Below, in pieces: positions 35,197 to 44,720 of a stretch of DNA of 64,000 nt. The notes below the pieces were generated by a model. The model did no database searches and was not told where the DNA came from. It was given only the letters and a program-made list of their open reading frames with translations. The stretch's first letter is position 1, and each line of letters starts with the position of its first letter. The position numbers were made by a program, and so were the translations under genes. This DNA is from Chlamydoabsidia padenii (taxonomy: Eukaryota > Mucoromycota > Mucoromycetes > Mucorales > Cunninghamellaceae), in assembly GCA_025330725.1 (NCBI GenBank), contig JAIWND010000014.1, positions 124,001-188,000 of the forward strand. The letters run 5' to 3'.

Positions 35197-36815
35197 ATGC
35201 CTAACCCTAACACCTTCTCTTCCATTTTTAAAAACCGCAACTTCACCGTAACCTTGGGTCTCGTTTCTTTGGAATGTATTCTCATCTGTTTCCTTGAAGG
35301 TTTTGTGGTGATGAATCACTTGAAAATGGTGGGAAACTGTCAAATGTCAACGGTTGGGAATGGTAAGAATCAAGATGCTTCCTTGCCAATGAATGGAATC
35401 TCTAACTCCTTTTTATTTATCTTCTATCAGGTATTAGTGAATCTGATTTGATTTATCACAGTCTCTTTATCATTGGTCAAGTCTTTCAAGTCTTGCTTTG
35501 TATCGACGCTTTGATTCATAGAAATACAGGTAAAAAGGTAGTAAAAAATGATGATGATCATAGTGACTAACATACATTTTACTTTAGCTCAATTATGCGC
35601 TCTGTTGACGTTTGGATTACTTGTTGTTGGTAAGACTAATAGATGAAGAAAGTGATGGGATCAGTAGATACTAACTATAGTTTAAACACCCTGCGTTGTG
35701 GGATCGCCGCTACACTAGTGTAAGTGAAAGCATTGTCGATTTTTAAACTTTACTCATACTTTTTTTTTCAATTAGGTATGGTGGCATTCAACTACAACAA
35801 CATATGATATTGGAAGCGGTAGGATGGTAATATTCAGTATAAGAAGTAATACATTGTAAAACATAATTAAATCTGTTTTATTCTTGTTTAGTGGTGACGG
35901 AACCTGGAAACCTGTCGAATCCATCTGGCCAGCAAATGCATTTGGAAAAGAAGCTGCATTAATGTATTATCGTGGCAAAATGCGACCTATGGAATATGCT
36001 ATCATTGGATTAATTCCCGCCTTCTTTGTTGCCTTGTTCTTTTATGCTTGGAGGCTGCGAAAAGAGTTTGCCTGGGACAATTACCGAAACTTCTCTGCTG
36101 ATCTCAAGTAAGTCACAGACTACTATTATTAGATCTCGACTAACCGCAGTTTCTTTTACTTTATAGAATCAAGAACGCATTGATCACAATCAGTTTATTG
36201 GAGACCATGCTCAAATTGGATTTTTACTTTGTCTTCTCCTTTGCTGCTCAATTGATCCCTTCACAAAAACTCGAATATGATGAAACGATTACGGAAACGA
36301 TTCTTGTTTTTGTCCTCGGTGCTATCGGTCTCTCACTGGCTCTCTTATCGGTGAAAAAGGAAAGCAAATACATATTGCTTCTGGTGATGCTCGGCGGTAT
36401 TTTATCCTTGTGTTACTTTAGCTACCGACTATCCAGAATTTGGGTCCCTCGTCCTGCTAACGCTGATCCCTACGAATTCACTCGAAGCTTCTTGACCTTT
36501 ACGACGGTGGTGACGATGGCTCTACTGGTGGCCACATTGGGTATATTGGCCAAGGTCTTGTGGAATGTGTCGCACAATGTTTTGGTGTTCACGAATTTGG
36601 CACGACATGTCAAGGCAAATGAGTACAAGACTCATGGGGTGCCTATTGATCAAACATCAGATCTGGAATTGGAAATAGGGTTGGATGGATCCCAACACCC
36701 ACCTTATAACGACTGGAGCAAATCTGACGACACTGCCTACTTCCCTCCAGATGAAACCTACCATGACTCGAAGAAGGACATTACTTCGCCATCAAACCAA
36801 ATGTATTCCTTGTAA
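35197..36815 (+). CDS. UPF0658 Golgi apparatus membrane protein
   Basis: About seven exons encode a seven-span or so membrane protein of an uncharacterised fungal family (S. pombe C1952.10c type). Visible spans: [68 protein letters not shown] and three in the last exon. Conserved soluble pieces are [20 protein letters not shown] and [15 protein letters not shown]. The tail is acidic and cytosolic. Function is unknown; family members localise to the Golgi. One small middle exon is hard to fix: direct joining of the exon ending near 35629 to that starting at 35776 shifts the frame. An intermediate exon ending at about 35719 (starting near 35666-35670) restores it. The other joins are clear. Confidence 0.82.
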
Positions 36816-37251
36816 ACCGACCTTTGCTCCTTTTAATACATATAGTTTATATATACTGTTATTTGCTTTATTTTATACATAGATCTGCTGTTACCCCCTT
36901 ATGATTATCCCATCATGCTTTAAATATATATACCTAAACCCCTTATATCTTATCACTTTATCTTTGTTATTTTATTTTATCAATAAACTTCAAAAGGGAA
37001 ATAAAACTTACTGATTTAAAACATCCAGTCAAAAGTGATATCAGTCATTGTGTGTATTGCTCGGAAAATGGTGGGAATCGGCCAATCAAATATGTCAAAG
37101 CACTTTGTCACAGGTATAGGCCCAATCAAATTGCATGAAGCGGGATTTGAAATCGGCATTGGTGGTGTTGTCTCTTTCTTTTAAAGACAATGGCCTGCGC
37201 TAAATTATCTTGCTCTTCTTTTTACTTTATATACATATAAACTCACATATC
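36816..37251. other. Intergenic region with GCGGGATTTGAA motif
   Basis: UPF0658 3' flank (AATAAA near 36982) and promoter of the next gene, with an exact motif copy at 37140. No gene seen. Confidence 0.55.
37140..37151 (+). promoter_or_regulatory. Recurrent GCGGGATTTGAA motif before the bZIP-like gene
   Basis: Exact copy ending 101 bases before the start at 37252. Confidence 0.6.
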
Positions 37252-37581
37252 ATGACTGTCTCATTATCATTAAAACGTGCCTTTTTAAACGATTGGTTGG
37301 AGGATACGCTACACTATGGATCCTCGAATCAAGATCGAACATCATTATCCACAAAGAAAAGAAAAGTATCTCGTAGAAAGGAACTGCAAGATAAAGTAGA
37401 TCGATTATCAGAGCACAATGTACAGTTGAAACAGTGTGCCCATGCCCTGGAAATGCAACACCAATCTGTCTTGGACGAAACTGTGTCAAAACAAACCCGT
37501 GTTGCGCTTCTGGAAGAGCAACTTGCCTTGGTCCACAAATCATTATTACTCAAATATAAAAATACCCCTCTATTAGTTTAG
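37252..37581 (+). CDS. Short bZIP-like / coiled-coil protein, 109 residues
   Basis: Starts MTVSLSLKRAFLNDWLEDTL, then a basic stretch STKKRKVSRRKELQDKVDRL leading into a helix with heptad leucines (VDRLSEHNVQLKQC through VALLEEQLALVHKSLL). The basic segment lies where a bZIP would have its DNA contact but lacks the usual Asn-x7-Arg pattern, so it may be a dimerisation-only or atypical bZIP. Coding is supported by frame and composition, and by the promoter motif 101 bases upstream. The frame closes at TAG 37579-37581; coding-like sequence resumes at 37730 with a good splice acceptor. The gene may therefore be longer or have lost a splice donor. No named orthologue recognised. Confidence 0.6.
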   Translation: MTVSLSLKRAFLNDWLEDTLHYGSSNQDRTSLSTKKRKVSRRKELQDKVDRLSEHNVQLKQCAHALEMQHQSVLDETVSKQTRVALLEEQLALVHKSLLLKYKNTPLLV

Positions 37582-37644
37582 TCTCACTTGATATGTATGA
37601 AATCTTGATAAAAACGATGTTGACCTGCATGGTTTTTCTATTTT

Positions 37645-37660
37645 CGGGATTTGAAATCCC
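37645..37660 (+). promoter_or_regulatory. Recurrent motif, palindromic form CGGGATTTGAAATCCC
   Basis: Motif embedded in a perfect palindrome (GGGATTTGAAATCCC), between the bZIP-like frame and the orphan exons. Confidence 0.5.
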
Positions 37661-37729
37661 ATAAAACAGGCGTCCCTTTTTTTTTTGTTCTTTCTTCTTT
37701 TTCTTTTTTCTTTTGTTTCACTCATTTGG

Positions 37730-38000
37730 AAGACGATTTAACCGACTGTATCCAACATTTATATGACATAGCTCATGGCCGACAACTACTCCTTGGGGGT
37801 AATGACAACAATCTCTTTGTTCCAACAAACGATTCACTAAAGGGGCCCATGACACAAAACAAGGTAATTAAAAGAAAATGAAAGTCAAGATCTTTTTGAA
37901 AGGTAGTTATGGTATTAAGTGGTCATGAATGCTAACTGGAATACTTGGTATGTATACTGTATACTTGTAGCTTGCTCTCAGCTGGTGGTCGACTAAATAG
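37730..38000 (+). pseudogene. Orphan coding-like exon pair after the bZIP-like gene
   Basis: After a long pyrimidine tract and an AG at 37728-37729, an open frame reads DDLTDCIQHLYDIAHGRQLL, then GNDNNLFVPTNDS up to NK. A donor at 37864 and an acceptor near 37972 then join to LALSWWSTK and a stop at about 38000. The composition looks coding and the introns are well formed. No in-frame ATG exists, however, and no canonical GT donor in the upstream bZIP-like frame has the needed phase (one base of a codon). Either it is the 3' part of that gene after a mutation or non-canonical splice, or it has a missed first exon. Confidence 0.35.
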
Positions 38001-38218
38001 CAAATGATTCCCCCCCCCAAAAAAAAAGACATATCTCCAGGTGCACCTAATCCCCACACTTGGCCTTAATAGTATTTTAGCATACATTAGCCCCCTCCCT
38101 TTTATCTAGTTTAGATTATTAACCCCATCCACTTTGTTTAATACTATGCTAATAAAGTCCATATGACCCTTAACTATTTTTCACTTATTGATAAGCAAGT
38201 GCACCCACTTGATTTATT

Positions 38219-38230
38219 TCGGGATTTGAA
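38219..38230 (+). promoter_or_regulatory. Recurrent TCGGGATTTGAA motif
   Basis: Copy 458 bases before the NADH dehydrogenase start; a GCCGCC lies just after it. Confidence 0.4.
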
Positions 38231-38578
38231 ATGCCGCCATGTACAACTTGCAATATGTCAGCATTCTTTTTATGGTATACGTCTATCATTCTCTTTTGAT
38301 GTATGTATCACTTATCTATAATGGCAAATTTGTATAGGAAAGTGTTTTTATTCGATTATATGCAAAAAAAAAAGAGAGAAAAGAAAAAAAGAACTGTAAA
38401 ATGAAAATGGAAGAATGCTTCAATTTGATTATACTTCGAAGCATAGCAACCCGTCGGAAGGATGATCCTCCTACTTTGTTGCTGCATAGTGATAAGCAGC
38501 GGAAGAAATGATCATCATGGGGCTCGTGACATTCAGCTGAAGAAAACATGCTTTTCAAAGGGGAGGCTTGAGCCGGAG

Positions 38579-38592
38579 GGCGGGATTCAAAA
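38579..38592 (+). promoter_or_regulatory. Recurrent motif variant GGCGGGATTCAAAA
   Basis: Copy ending 96 bases before the NADH dehydrogenase start codon, same spacing as at other genes. Confidence 0.55.
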
Positions 38593-38687
38593 AGTTTTTT
38601 TTTTTTTCCCTCTTCTCTATATGGGAGTCGGGTCAACTCTTTTTTTAATTTCTCCTTTCTCTTTTGTTTTTTCCACACTTTCCCATC

Positions 38688-40833
38688 ATGCAATCTGCCA
38701 CAAGAGCCTTTGGAGGTAAATTGAATAACATAAACAAGGCTGGGTATATACTCGTGTTGGTCCACTTGACATGGTGCTTCATTTTGGGGGGGGGTTCTTG
38801 TTTGGACTTTTGGCAAATCATTGTCCCCAACAAACACACACAAAAAAAGTGGACCTTCCTTGAAGAATTTAAAACAGGACTTTGACAAGAAAACTAACCT
38901 TTTTTTACCTTGTTTTATATTAATATTCAATAGGTTCAGCCCTTCGCGTTGGTGCCCGTCTGACTTCTCAAACTGCTTTGAAAACAGCTTATCGGTGTAA
39001 CAGCACTTCTGCGCCTGTAAAGAAGTCCTTCTCCAAATGGTCTCTTTTTAAAGGTGTTATCAAATTTGGTACAGTGGCTTTTATCGGTTATGGTGGTTAT
39101 GGTAAGTGAAATGGAAATAGATTGAAATGTTTAAGGGAGGGGTTGAGGGGTGATCATCAGGTGTATATCTCAGAAACTGATAAGAAATAATTAATTTTTT
39201 TTTTGTATTTTAGCAATGTATGAACACCGTCATCCTTTAGCTCAATCCGATGTGGATCCTACCAAGAAAACCATTGTTGTCCTTGGCAGTGGTTGGGCCT
39301 CGACCTCTTTTTTGAAGGCTGTGGATACTGATGAATACAATGTGGTGGTTGTGTCACCTCGTAACTACTTTTTATTCACTCCTTTATTACCAAGTTGTAC
39401 TGTTGGTACGGTGGATGTCCGGTCTATTGTGGAACCTATTCGCTTCATCACTCGTCACAAATCAAGAGCTGTCAAGGTGTATGAAGCCGAATGTACTGAT
39501 ATCGACCCTGATAACAAGGTGATCACCATTGTTGGTAAGTTGAACTAAATACGATATGATCCTGATATTGATATTGAAACTTACCTTTATTTGATGGATT
39601 TGATAGATAACTCGGATGTCAAGGGGACCAAGGAACAAAGTACTATCAATTACGACTATCTAGTTATTGGTGTTGGTGCTCAAAATCAAACATTTGGTAT
39701 CAAGGGTGTACAAGAATATGGTTGTTTCCTTAAAGAAGTATGGGATGCTCAAAAGATTCGAAGCCGATTGATGGATTGTATTGAAACTGCTGGCTTCCCT
39801 GGACAATCTCCTGAAGAAACGGAACGACTTTTGCACATGGTTGTTGTGGTATGTATATTCAAAACATAGGATCGATTGATCGATTGGATGAATGGAATGG
39901 TTAACTAACATACTCTTTTATATGATGATTAGGGTGGTGGACCTTCTGGTATCGAATATGCAGCGGAATTACATGACTTTTTGACCGATGATTTGACTAC
40001 TTGGTACCCTGATCTTGTTGGTAAACTCAAGATCACTTTGGTTGAAGCTTTGCCTAATGTCCTACCTGCCTTCTCCAAGCAATTGATTGACTATACCGAA
40101 TCGACATTCAAGGAACAAAACATCACCATTCACACAAAGACTATGGTCAAGGAAGTCCGGGAAAAGGAAATTGTGGTGCAACGCCCTGATGGTAAACAAG
40201 ACACTATTCCCTTTGGTCTCTTGGTGTGGGCTACCGGTAACACCTCTCGTCCTTTGATCCGTGACTTGATGGCCAAATTCCCTGAATCTCAAACCATCCG
40301 TCGTGGTCTCGCTGTGGATGACTGGCTCCGTCTCGAAGGCTCGGAATCTATCTTTGCTCTGGGTGATGCTACCGCCACAAAATATGCTCCTACCGCTCAA
40401 GTTGCTGCTCAACAAGGTAAATATCTTGCTCGTCTCTTCCACCAAATGTCTACTCGGGATCAACTTGAATCTCAAATCGCTGTCGGTACCGATGAAGAAC
40501 GCGCCAAGAAGGAACGTAAATTGCAAAAGGCTAAGGATATCAAACCTTTCGAATACTCTCATCAAGGATCTTTATGGTAAAAAAAAAAAAAAAAGTGTGA
40601 TTGTTGTGACCCCGGTGAAAGCTAATCTCTTCCTTTATAGTTATGTTGGATCTGATAAGGCTATTGCTGATTTACCTTTCGGTCCTGGTAACCTTGCCTC
40701 TGGCGGTGTGGCTACTTATGCTTTCTGGCGCTCTGCTTATATCTCCAATCTCTTCTCTGGTCGAAACCGTGCCTTGGTGATTACTGATTGGTTGAAGAAG
40801 ACTGCCTTGGGTCGGGATATCTCAAGAGAATAG
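38688..40833 (+). CDS. Type II NADH dehydrogenase, mitochondrial (Nde/Ndi type)
   Basis: Six or so exons encode a flavoprotein that oxidises NADH and reduces ubiquinone without pumping protons. The N-terminus (MQSATRAFGGSALRVGARLT) is a mitochondrial presequence, followed by a hydrophobic stretch FKGVIKFGTVAFIGYGGY as in external, inner-membrane-anchored enzymes. Two dinucleotide folds are visible: TIVVLGSGWASTSFLK for FAD and MVVVGGGPSGIEYAAELHDF for NADH. VWATGNTSRPLIRDL, IFALGDATATKYAPTAQVA and the C-terminal amphipathic end (SNLFSGRNRALVITDWLKKT) match the family. No EF-hand insert is seen. The second exon starts at 38934 after a 231-base intron, long for this window. A Cys codon spans the last intron. 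Confidence 0.93.
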
Positions 40834-41330
40834 ATTCATTAAACCCACTTTTAAATATAGATCTTCTAGATATATAGATAGATAGACCCCTTAGTATGCA
40901 TTACTCATTTTTTAAAACCATAGACCTCTTGTTAGATTGTTTACGCTTTACACATATATATACTCCTCAACATCAAATAAACTTATTTACTATAAAAAAG
41001 CGGCAGCAATGTGATAATGGATTGTTTGTACGTTATAATTAGTAAAGTCAATAACAAATAGGATGGACATGTGGATGGGTTTATTAAAATAAAATAAAAT
41101 AAAAAACCATTAATGTCAATGATCTTCAGCATTGATCGGAGTTATCTTCATTAAAAAGACACAAATTCATTTTTATTATAAAAGAGGCCCCGCATAAAGG
41201 GGTAGTGAGTAAACTATAAAGGTTAAAAAATGAAAAGGGGAAGAGGAGATCAGGATAAAAAATATGTATATAAAAGTGAGTAATGATAAGGGAAAGAAGT
41301 AGGGGAGCTAACTAGATTAAAACAAATATA
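40834..41330. other. Convergent 3' region
   Basis: 3' flanks of the NADH dehydrogenase and KH genes; (GATA)n near 40875 and AAATAAAATAAAA near 41090. No gene seen. Confidence 0.55.
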
Positions 41331-42335
41331 CTAGATAACGTCTGGTTGTTCTTGATCGTTGTCGGTTTCGGTTTCGGCGACCCCCTTCAATCGTCGTTCC
41401 TTTTCAGTTTCCAATTGGCCATAAAGAAGGAAGAGTGCACGTTCATTAGCTTCAGGAGTACCTTGGATGGTAAACATACGTTCACCCGATTCATCATGAG
41501 GGATCTTGGCAATTGAGATACGAGAACCAGACAGTTGACGGATTTCGGATATCTTGGTACCAGCCTTGCCAATGATACACCCCACCATATCACTAGGAAT
41601 GGATATATGCTGTGTACGAATATTGGGATTGTTGTAAAAATTGTTGTTATTGTCATTGTTGGATTGAGAAGCAGAAGACAATCGACGAGAACCAGTAAAG
41701 TCACCACTAAAGTCCGAGCCATTACCTGTTCGTGTGATAGATGAGCGACGACGTTCTTGACTATTGTTATTGTTTCCGTGTACACCACTAGCCACCACCT
41801 TGGTTGGATTGTATAAAATGGTCCCATACGCCCGATCCTTGTCTTCCATTAAACATTGTCCAATATCCATAATAGCCGATTGTATCGCATCCACCGAACC
41901 ACGAACCTCCACTACTCGCTCAGTACTTTGAGGCAAAAGGGTTTTGGATGCCACCATACGTACACCTGTCGCATCTTGAATATGTTTAATCTTGGCCCCT
42001 TGGCGTCCAATGACAGTACCCATCAGATTATGAGAGATTAACAATCGAATGGTGGCTGAAGAATGATCGCCACCAAGAGAGTTGGGTATGGTTGAAGTGG
42101 TGGAGATTGGGTTTTCTAATAAAGTGCGTGCCATTAATGAGTAGGCCTAACAAAGAGAGAGAAGGGAGGTTAGTATTTTATAATTCCTGTTTTTTAAATT
42201 TTAAAATTACCATTGCCACACCTTCCAAAGAGCCTGTAACAGTCAAGACACGATCATGGATGCCTTGGACTACTTTGGAGACACCAGCCTTGACACCAGT
42301 TGCATCCCGAAGTTCAGCCACATTTTTACCAGCTA

Positions 42336-42377
<42 letters not shown>

Positions 42378-42506
42378 AAGATTAAATGACCAAGTACCTA
42401 CCAATAAACATAAACATTCCCTTTGTGTTTACCTTTTCCAATAATAACACCAGCTTCTTTGGTAGAGACTAGAGCTCGTAGGGTTAATTGACCTTCTTCA
42501 TCAAAC

Positions 42507-42543
<37 letters not shown>

Positions 42544-42598
42544 GATCAAGTTGATCAATATCGTTGTTGTATTGTTCAGATTCTTGTGATTGGGACAT
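41331..42598 (-). CDS. Triple KH-domain RNA-binding protein (PBP2/Rnc1/hnRNP K type)
   Basis: Three exons on the minus strand. After a poly-Gln N-terminus, KH1 reads LTLRALVSTKEAGVIIGKG, then the second exon KNVAELRDATGVKAGVSKV; KH2 is IRLLISHNLMGTVIGRQGAK; KH3 is ISIPSDMVGCIIGKAGTKIS. All three keep the GxxG loop (IGKG, IGRQGA, IGKAGT). Three KH domains with a spacer of Asn/Ser-rich sequence fit yeast Pbp2/Hek2 and S. pombe Rnc1, which bind mRNA to control stability, localisation or telomeric RNA. Function in this fungus is inferred only. The first intron carries a 39-base A tract on the plus strand (poly-U in the transcript). Confidence 0.9.
42337..42375. repeat. 39-base A tract in a KH-gene intron
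   Basis: Uninterrupted A run on the plus strand; in the transcript it forms the pyrimidine tract of an intron. Confidence 0.85.
42508..42544. repeat. (TTG)n trinucleotide repeat coding poly-Gln
   Basis: About twelve triplets in the first exon of the KH protein, coding thirteen or so Gln on the minus strand. Likely length-variable. Confidence 0.85.
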
Positions 42599-43309
42599 GA
42601 TCGTATGACTATAATATATAATAAAAGAGTTGAGTATATTAGATATACTTACGCGTCGTGAGACTTTGTATACGCAATACCGCCGTGCCCAATACCAGCA
42701 GCAACCACCACACCCACCTTTCTTTTTTTTTCGCTTTACCTTGACTTACGTTTTATTTTATTTTTTATATTGAAGACCGCTTGGACTAGGGAAATAGATT
42801 GGAGGAGAGTAATGGAGTCAAGTTGGGTGAAGAAGAGTGTATAGAATTAAATAGTTGAGTACAGGGAAGAAGGATTGATGTGTTCGCAAAAGGTTTTGCG
42901 TGAAGAGGAGAGAATGGGAGTAAGAGAAAGAGGATAAAGGTAAGATTGAAGGGGCAATTCAGGTGATCTACTTATCGAAATGTTGCGGTTGGATCAGTAA
43001 AACAATAGTGGAGAAGGAAGGAAGAAGAGGGTTTTAAAAAAAAAGTGAGTCTGCCTTTATCAAATTTGAAATCTCCGCTGGGTTTCAGTTCCTCCCGCGT
43101 GGCCCATTGTCGGTATTTCAAATCTCACCATGTCATTCATGCTGATCGTCGATACATTTTTTATTGTAAAAAAAAAAAAAAGTACCATATACTATACCAT
43201 ACTATGCTATACTAGACCACATTACACTAAAATAAACCAATTCTATTTGACATAATTGGATTCTGGAATCGTATACTACTGATTAAATGGATGTTAATGC
43301 ATTTGATGA
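42599..43309. other. KH-gene 5' region and LIM-gene 3' flank
   Basis: Contains AATTTGAAATCTCCGC at about 43064 and TCGGTATTTCAAATCTC at about 43110, both imperfect relatives of the recurrent motif. Also an A tract (43167-43180). No gene seen. Confidence 0.5.
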
Positions 43310-44318
43310 TTACTTTTCATGGCACTTTACCGAGCAACCATTACAACGCACCAACCATTTATTATGTTGTTCAAATACCCTTGCAGCCGAGTCCATTTGT
43401 TTGTTACATCCAATACATTTTAAGCACTTTTTATGCCATCGACTAGCACGAGGACCAGGAGATTCATCCATCACAGATATACTTGTATGACAACCCGGAC
43501 ATATTCTGCTTCCACCTAGTTTTGGCAGGACACGACTTTGGTGGGACACATGTTCTTCCTGTAGTGGTGATAGTGGTAAGATCGGACTTGTTGATGCGGA
43601 GGATGTTGGTGAAAGAGGTGGTGTTGATCGACAATGCAAATGGTACACATTTTCTCCGTCGCCAACAAATTCAGATTCAGTAAAAACATCACCACAAGCA
43701 GCACAAGTCAGACAGTCGTAATGAAAATACCATGTATCCCCCGTCATGGTAGGTAGACTGACACGAGGACCACGCAAAAGTTGTAAGCATTTTCTACATG
43801 TCTTTTTGATTGTTGTTGCCAAATGATGTTTGGTGGGGTCGGGATATAGTGTAGATGGTGTTTTGATGCTAGGCGATGAGAATTCAGTCCTGGAGTTCCA
43901 AGTGTCATGATTATCGTGGTAGGATTGTGGAGTGATACAAGTAGGAGTTTGATAATTTGGCGTGTTGTTAACAATGGACCGATGTTTGCTTACTTGAGGA
44001 GCAGTATTAGCCATACAAGTTGGTTTACTCAAGATACTATAGGCATATCTACAAGATAAAACGTGAGTTTCAGTATTGACAGATAGGTTTCTTTGTACAC
44101 TTACTGGTTTTGCCAACGATCCTCGAATGAGGACTTGAAAGAATCCACCGCACCTTTGGCCAGAGAATCTAAAAGTTTATATTATATCAAAAAGAAGAGT
44201 TAGTATTTTCGTTTCCTTGATCTTGCTCCATGTCTATTCATTTACCTACTGACTTTCCACCGCATTTTCGACATTTACTGTCAAGTGTAATGTCTCCACA
44301 ACGATTGCAAAAACTCAT
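43310..44318 (-). CDS. Two-LIM-domain protein with N-terminal zinc ribbon
   Basis: Three exons (start 44318) give about 325 residues. The N-terminus MSFCNRCGDITLDSKCRKCG has two CxxC knuckles of a zinc ribbon. Then come KGAVDSFKSSFEDRWQNQ and a Thr/Pro-rich linker. LIM1 begins CRKCLQLLRGPRVSL and continues through WYFHYDCLTCAACGDVF to YHLHC. LIM2 is CPGCHTSISVMDESPGPRAS, then WHKKCLKCIGCNKQM and LVRCNGCSVKCHEK. LIM domains bind partners, often in cytoskeletal or Rho signalling. Similar short proteins exist widely in fungi, but I cannot name an orthologue. The upstream neighbour, NAD+ synthetase, is divergent and shares the promoter region. Confidence 0.85.
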
Positions 44319-44720
44319 TCTTATTGAGTATGTATGAGATATAAGGTATGATAAAGTGTTTGTTAATGTAGAGTGGGTAATTTGAGAGAAAGAGAGAAAG
44401 AACCAGAATCCCAACGCTGCCCCTTTTTATTTCATTTTCTCAAGTGCAAAAATAACAACCGCCAAATTTAGTAACTTGTAAAAGTAACCCCTCATGCTTT
44501 TTGTTTTGTTTGTTCTTAAAGAATTAAACAGAACACTGGTGTTGTTGACATGACCTACCTTCCTTTTGATAAGGTCACATGCTTATACAGACTTCATGCT
44601 GCACAAAAAAAGAAAATAAGTGAAATGTGGTTTCAAATCCCGACATCTGGGTAAAGATGGTTTCAGAAAACAAAAAACAACGTACTTTTTTTTTCTTTTA
44701 CTTTTGCATACAACACAGAA
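44319..44720. other. Divergent promoter, LIM gene and NAD+ synthetase gene
   Basis: No gene seen. A motif copy lies at 44631-44644, and a T-rich leader precedes the NAD+ synthetase start. Confidence 0.55.
44631..44644 (-). promoter_or_regulatory. Recurrent motif (TTTCAAATCCCGAC) before NAD+ synthetase
   Basis: Exact copy ending 77 bases before the NAD+ synthetase start, inverted relative to that gene. Confidence 0.6.

Larger units (their letters stand above)
38001..38687. other. Gene-free region before the NADH dehydrogenase gene
   Basis: Contains motif copies at 38219 and 38579, a C10 A9-like run at 38008-38028 and AT-rich sequence. A long open frame on the minus strand here looks like composition only. 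Confidence 0.5.

Noticed and set aside
38316..38930. 204-codon minus-strand frame upstream of the NADH dehydrogenase gene
   Set aside because: Overlaps the confirmed first exon and promoter of the NADH dehydrogenase gene; composition is Lys/Phe homopolymer-driven, with no domain.
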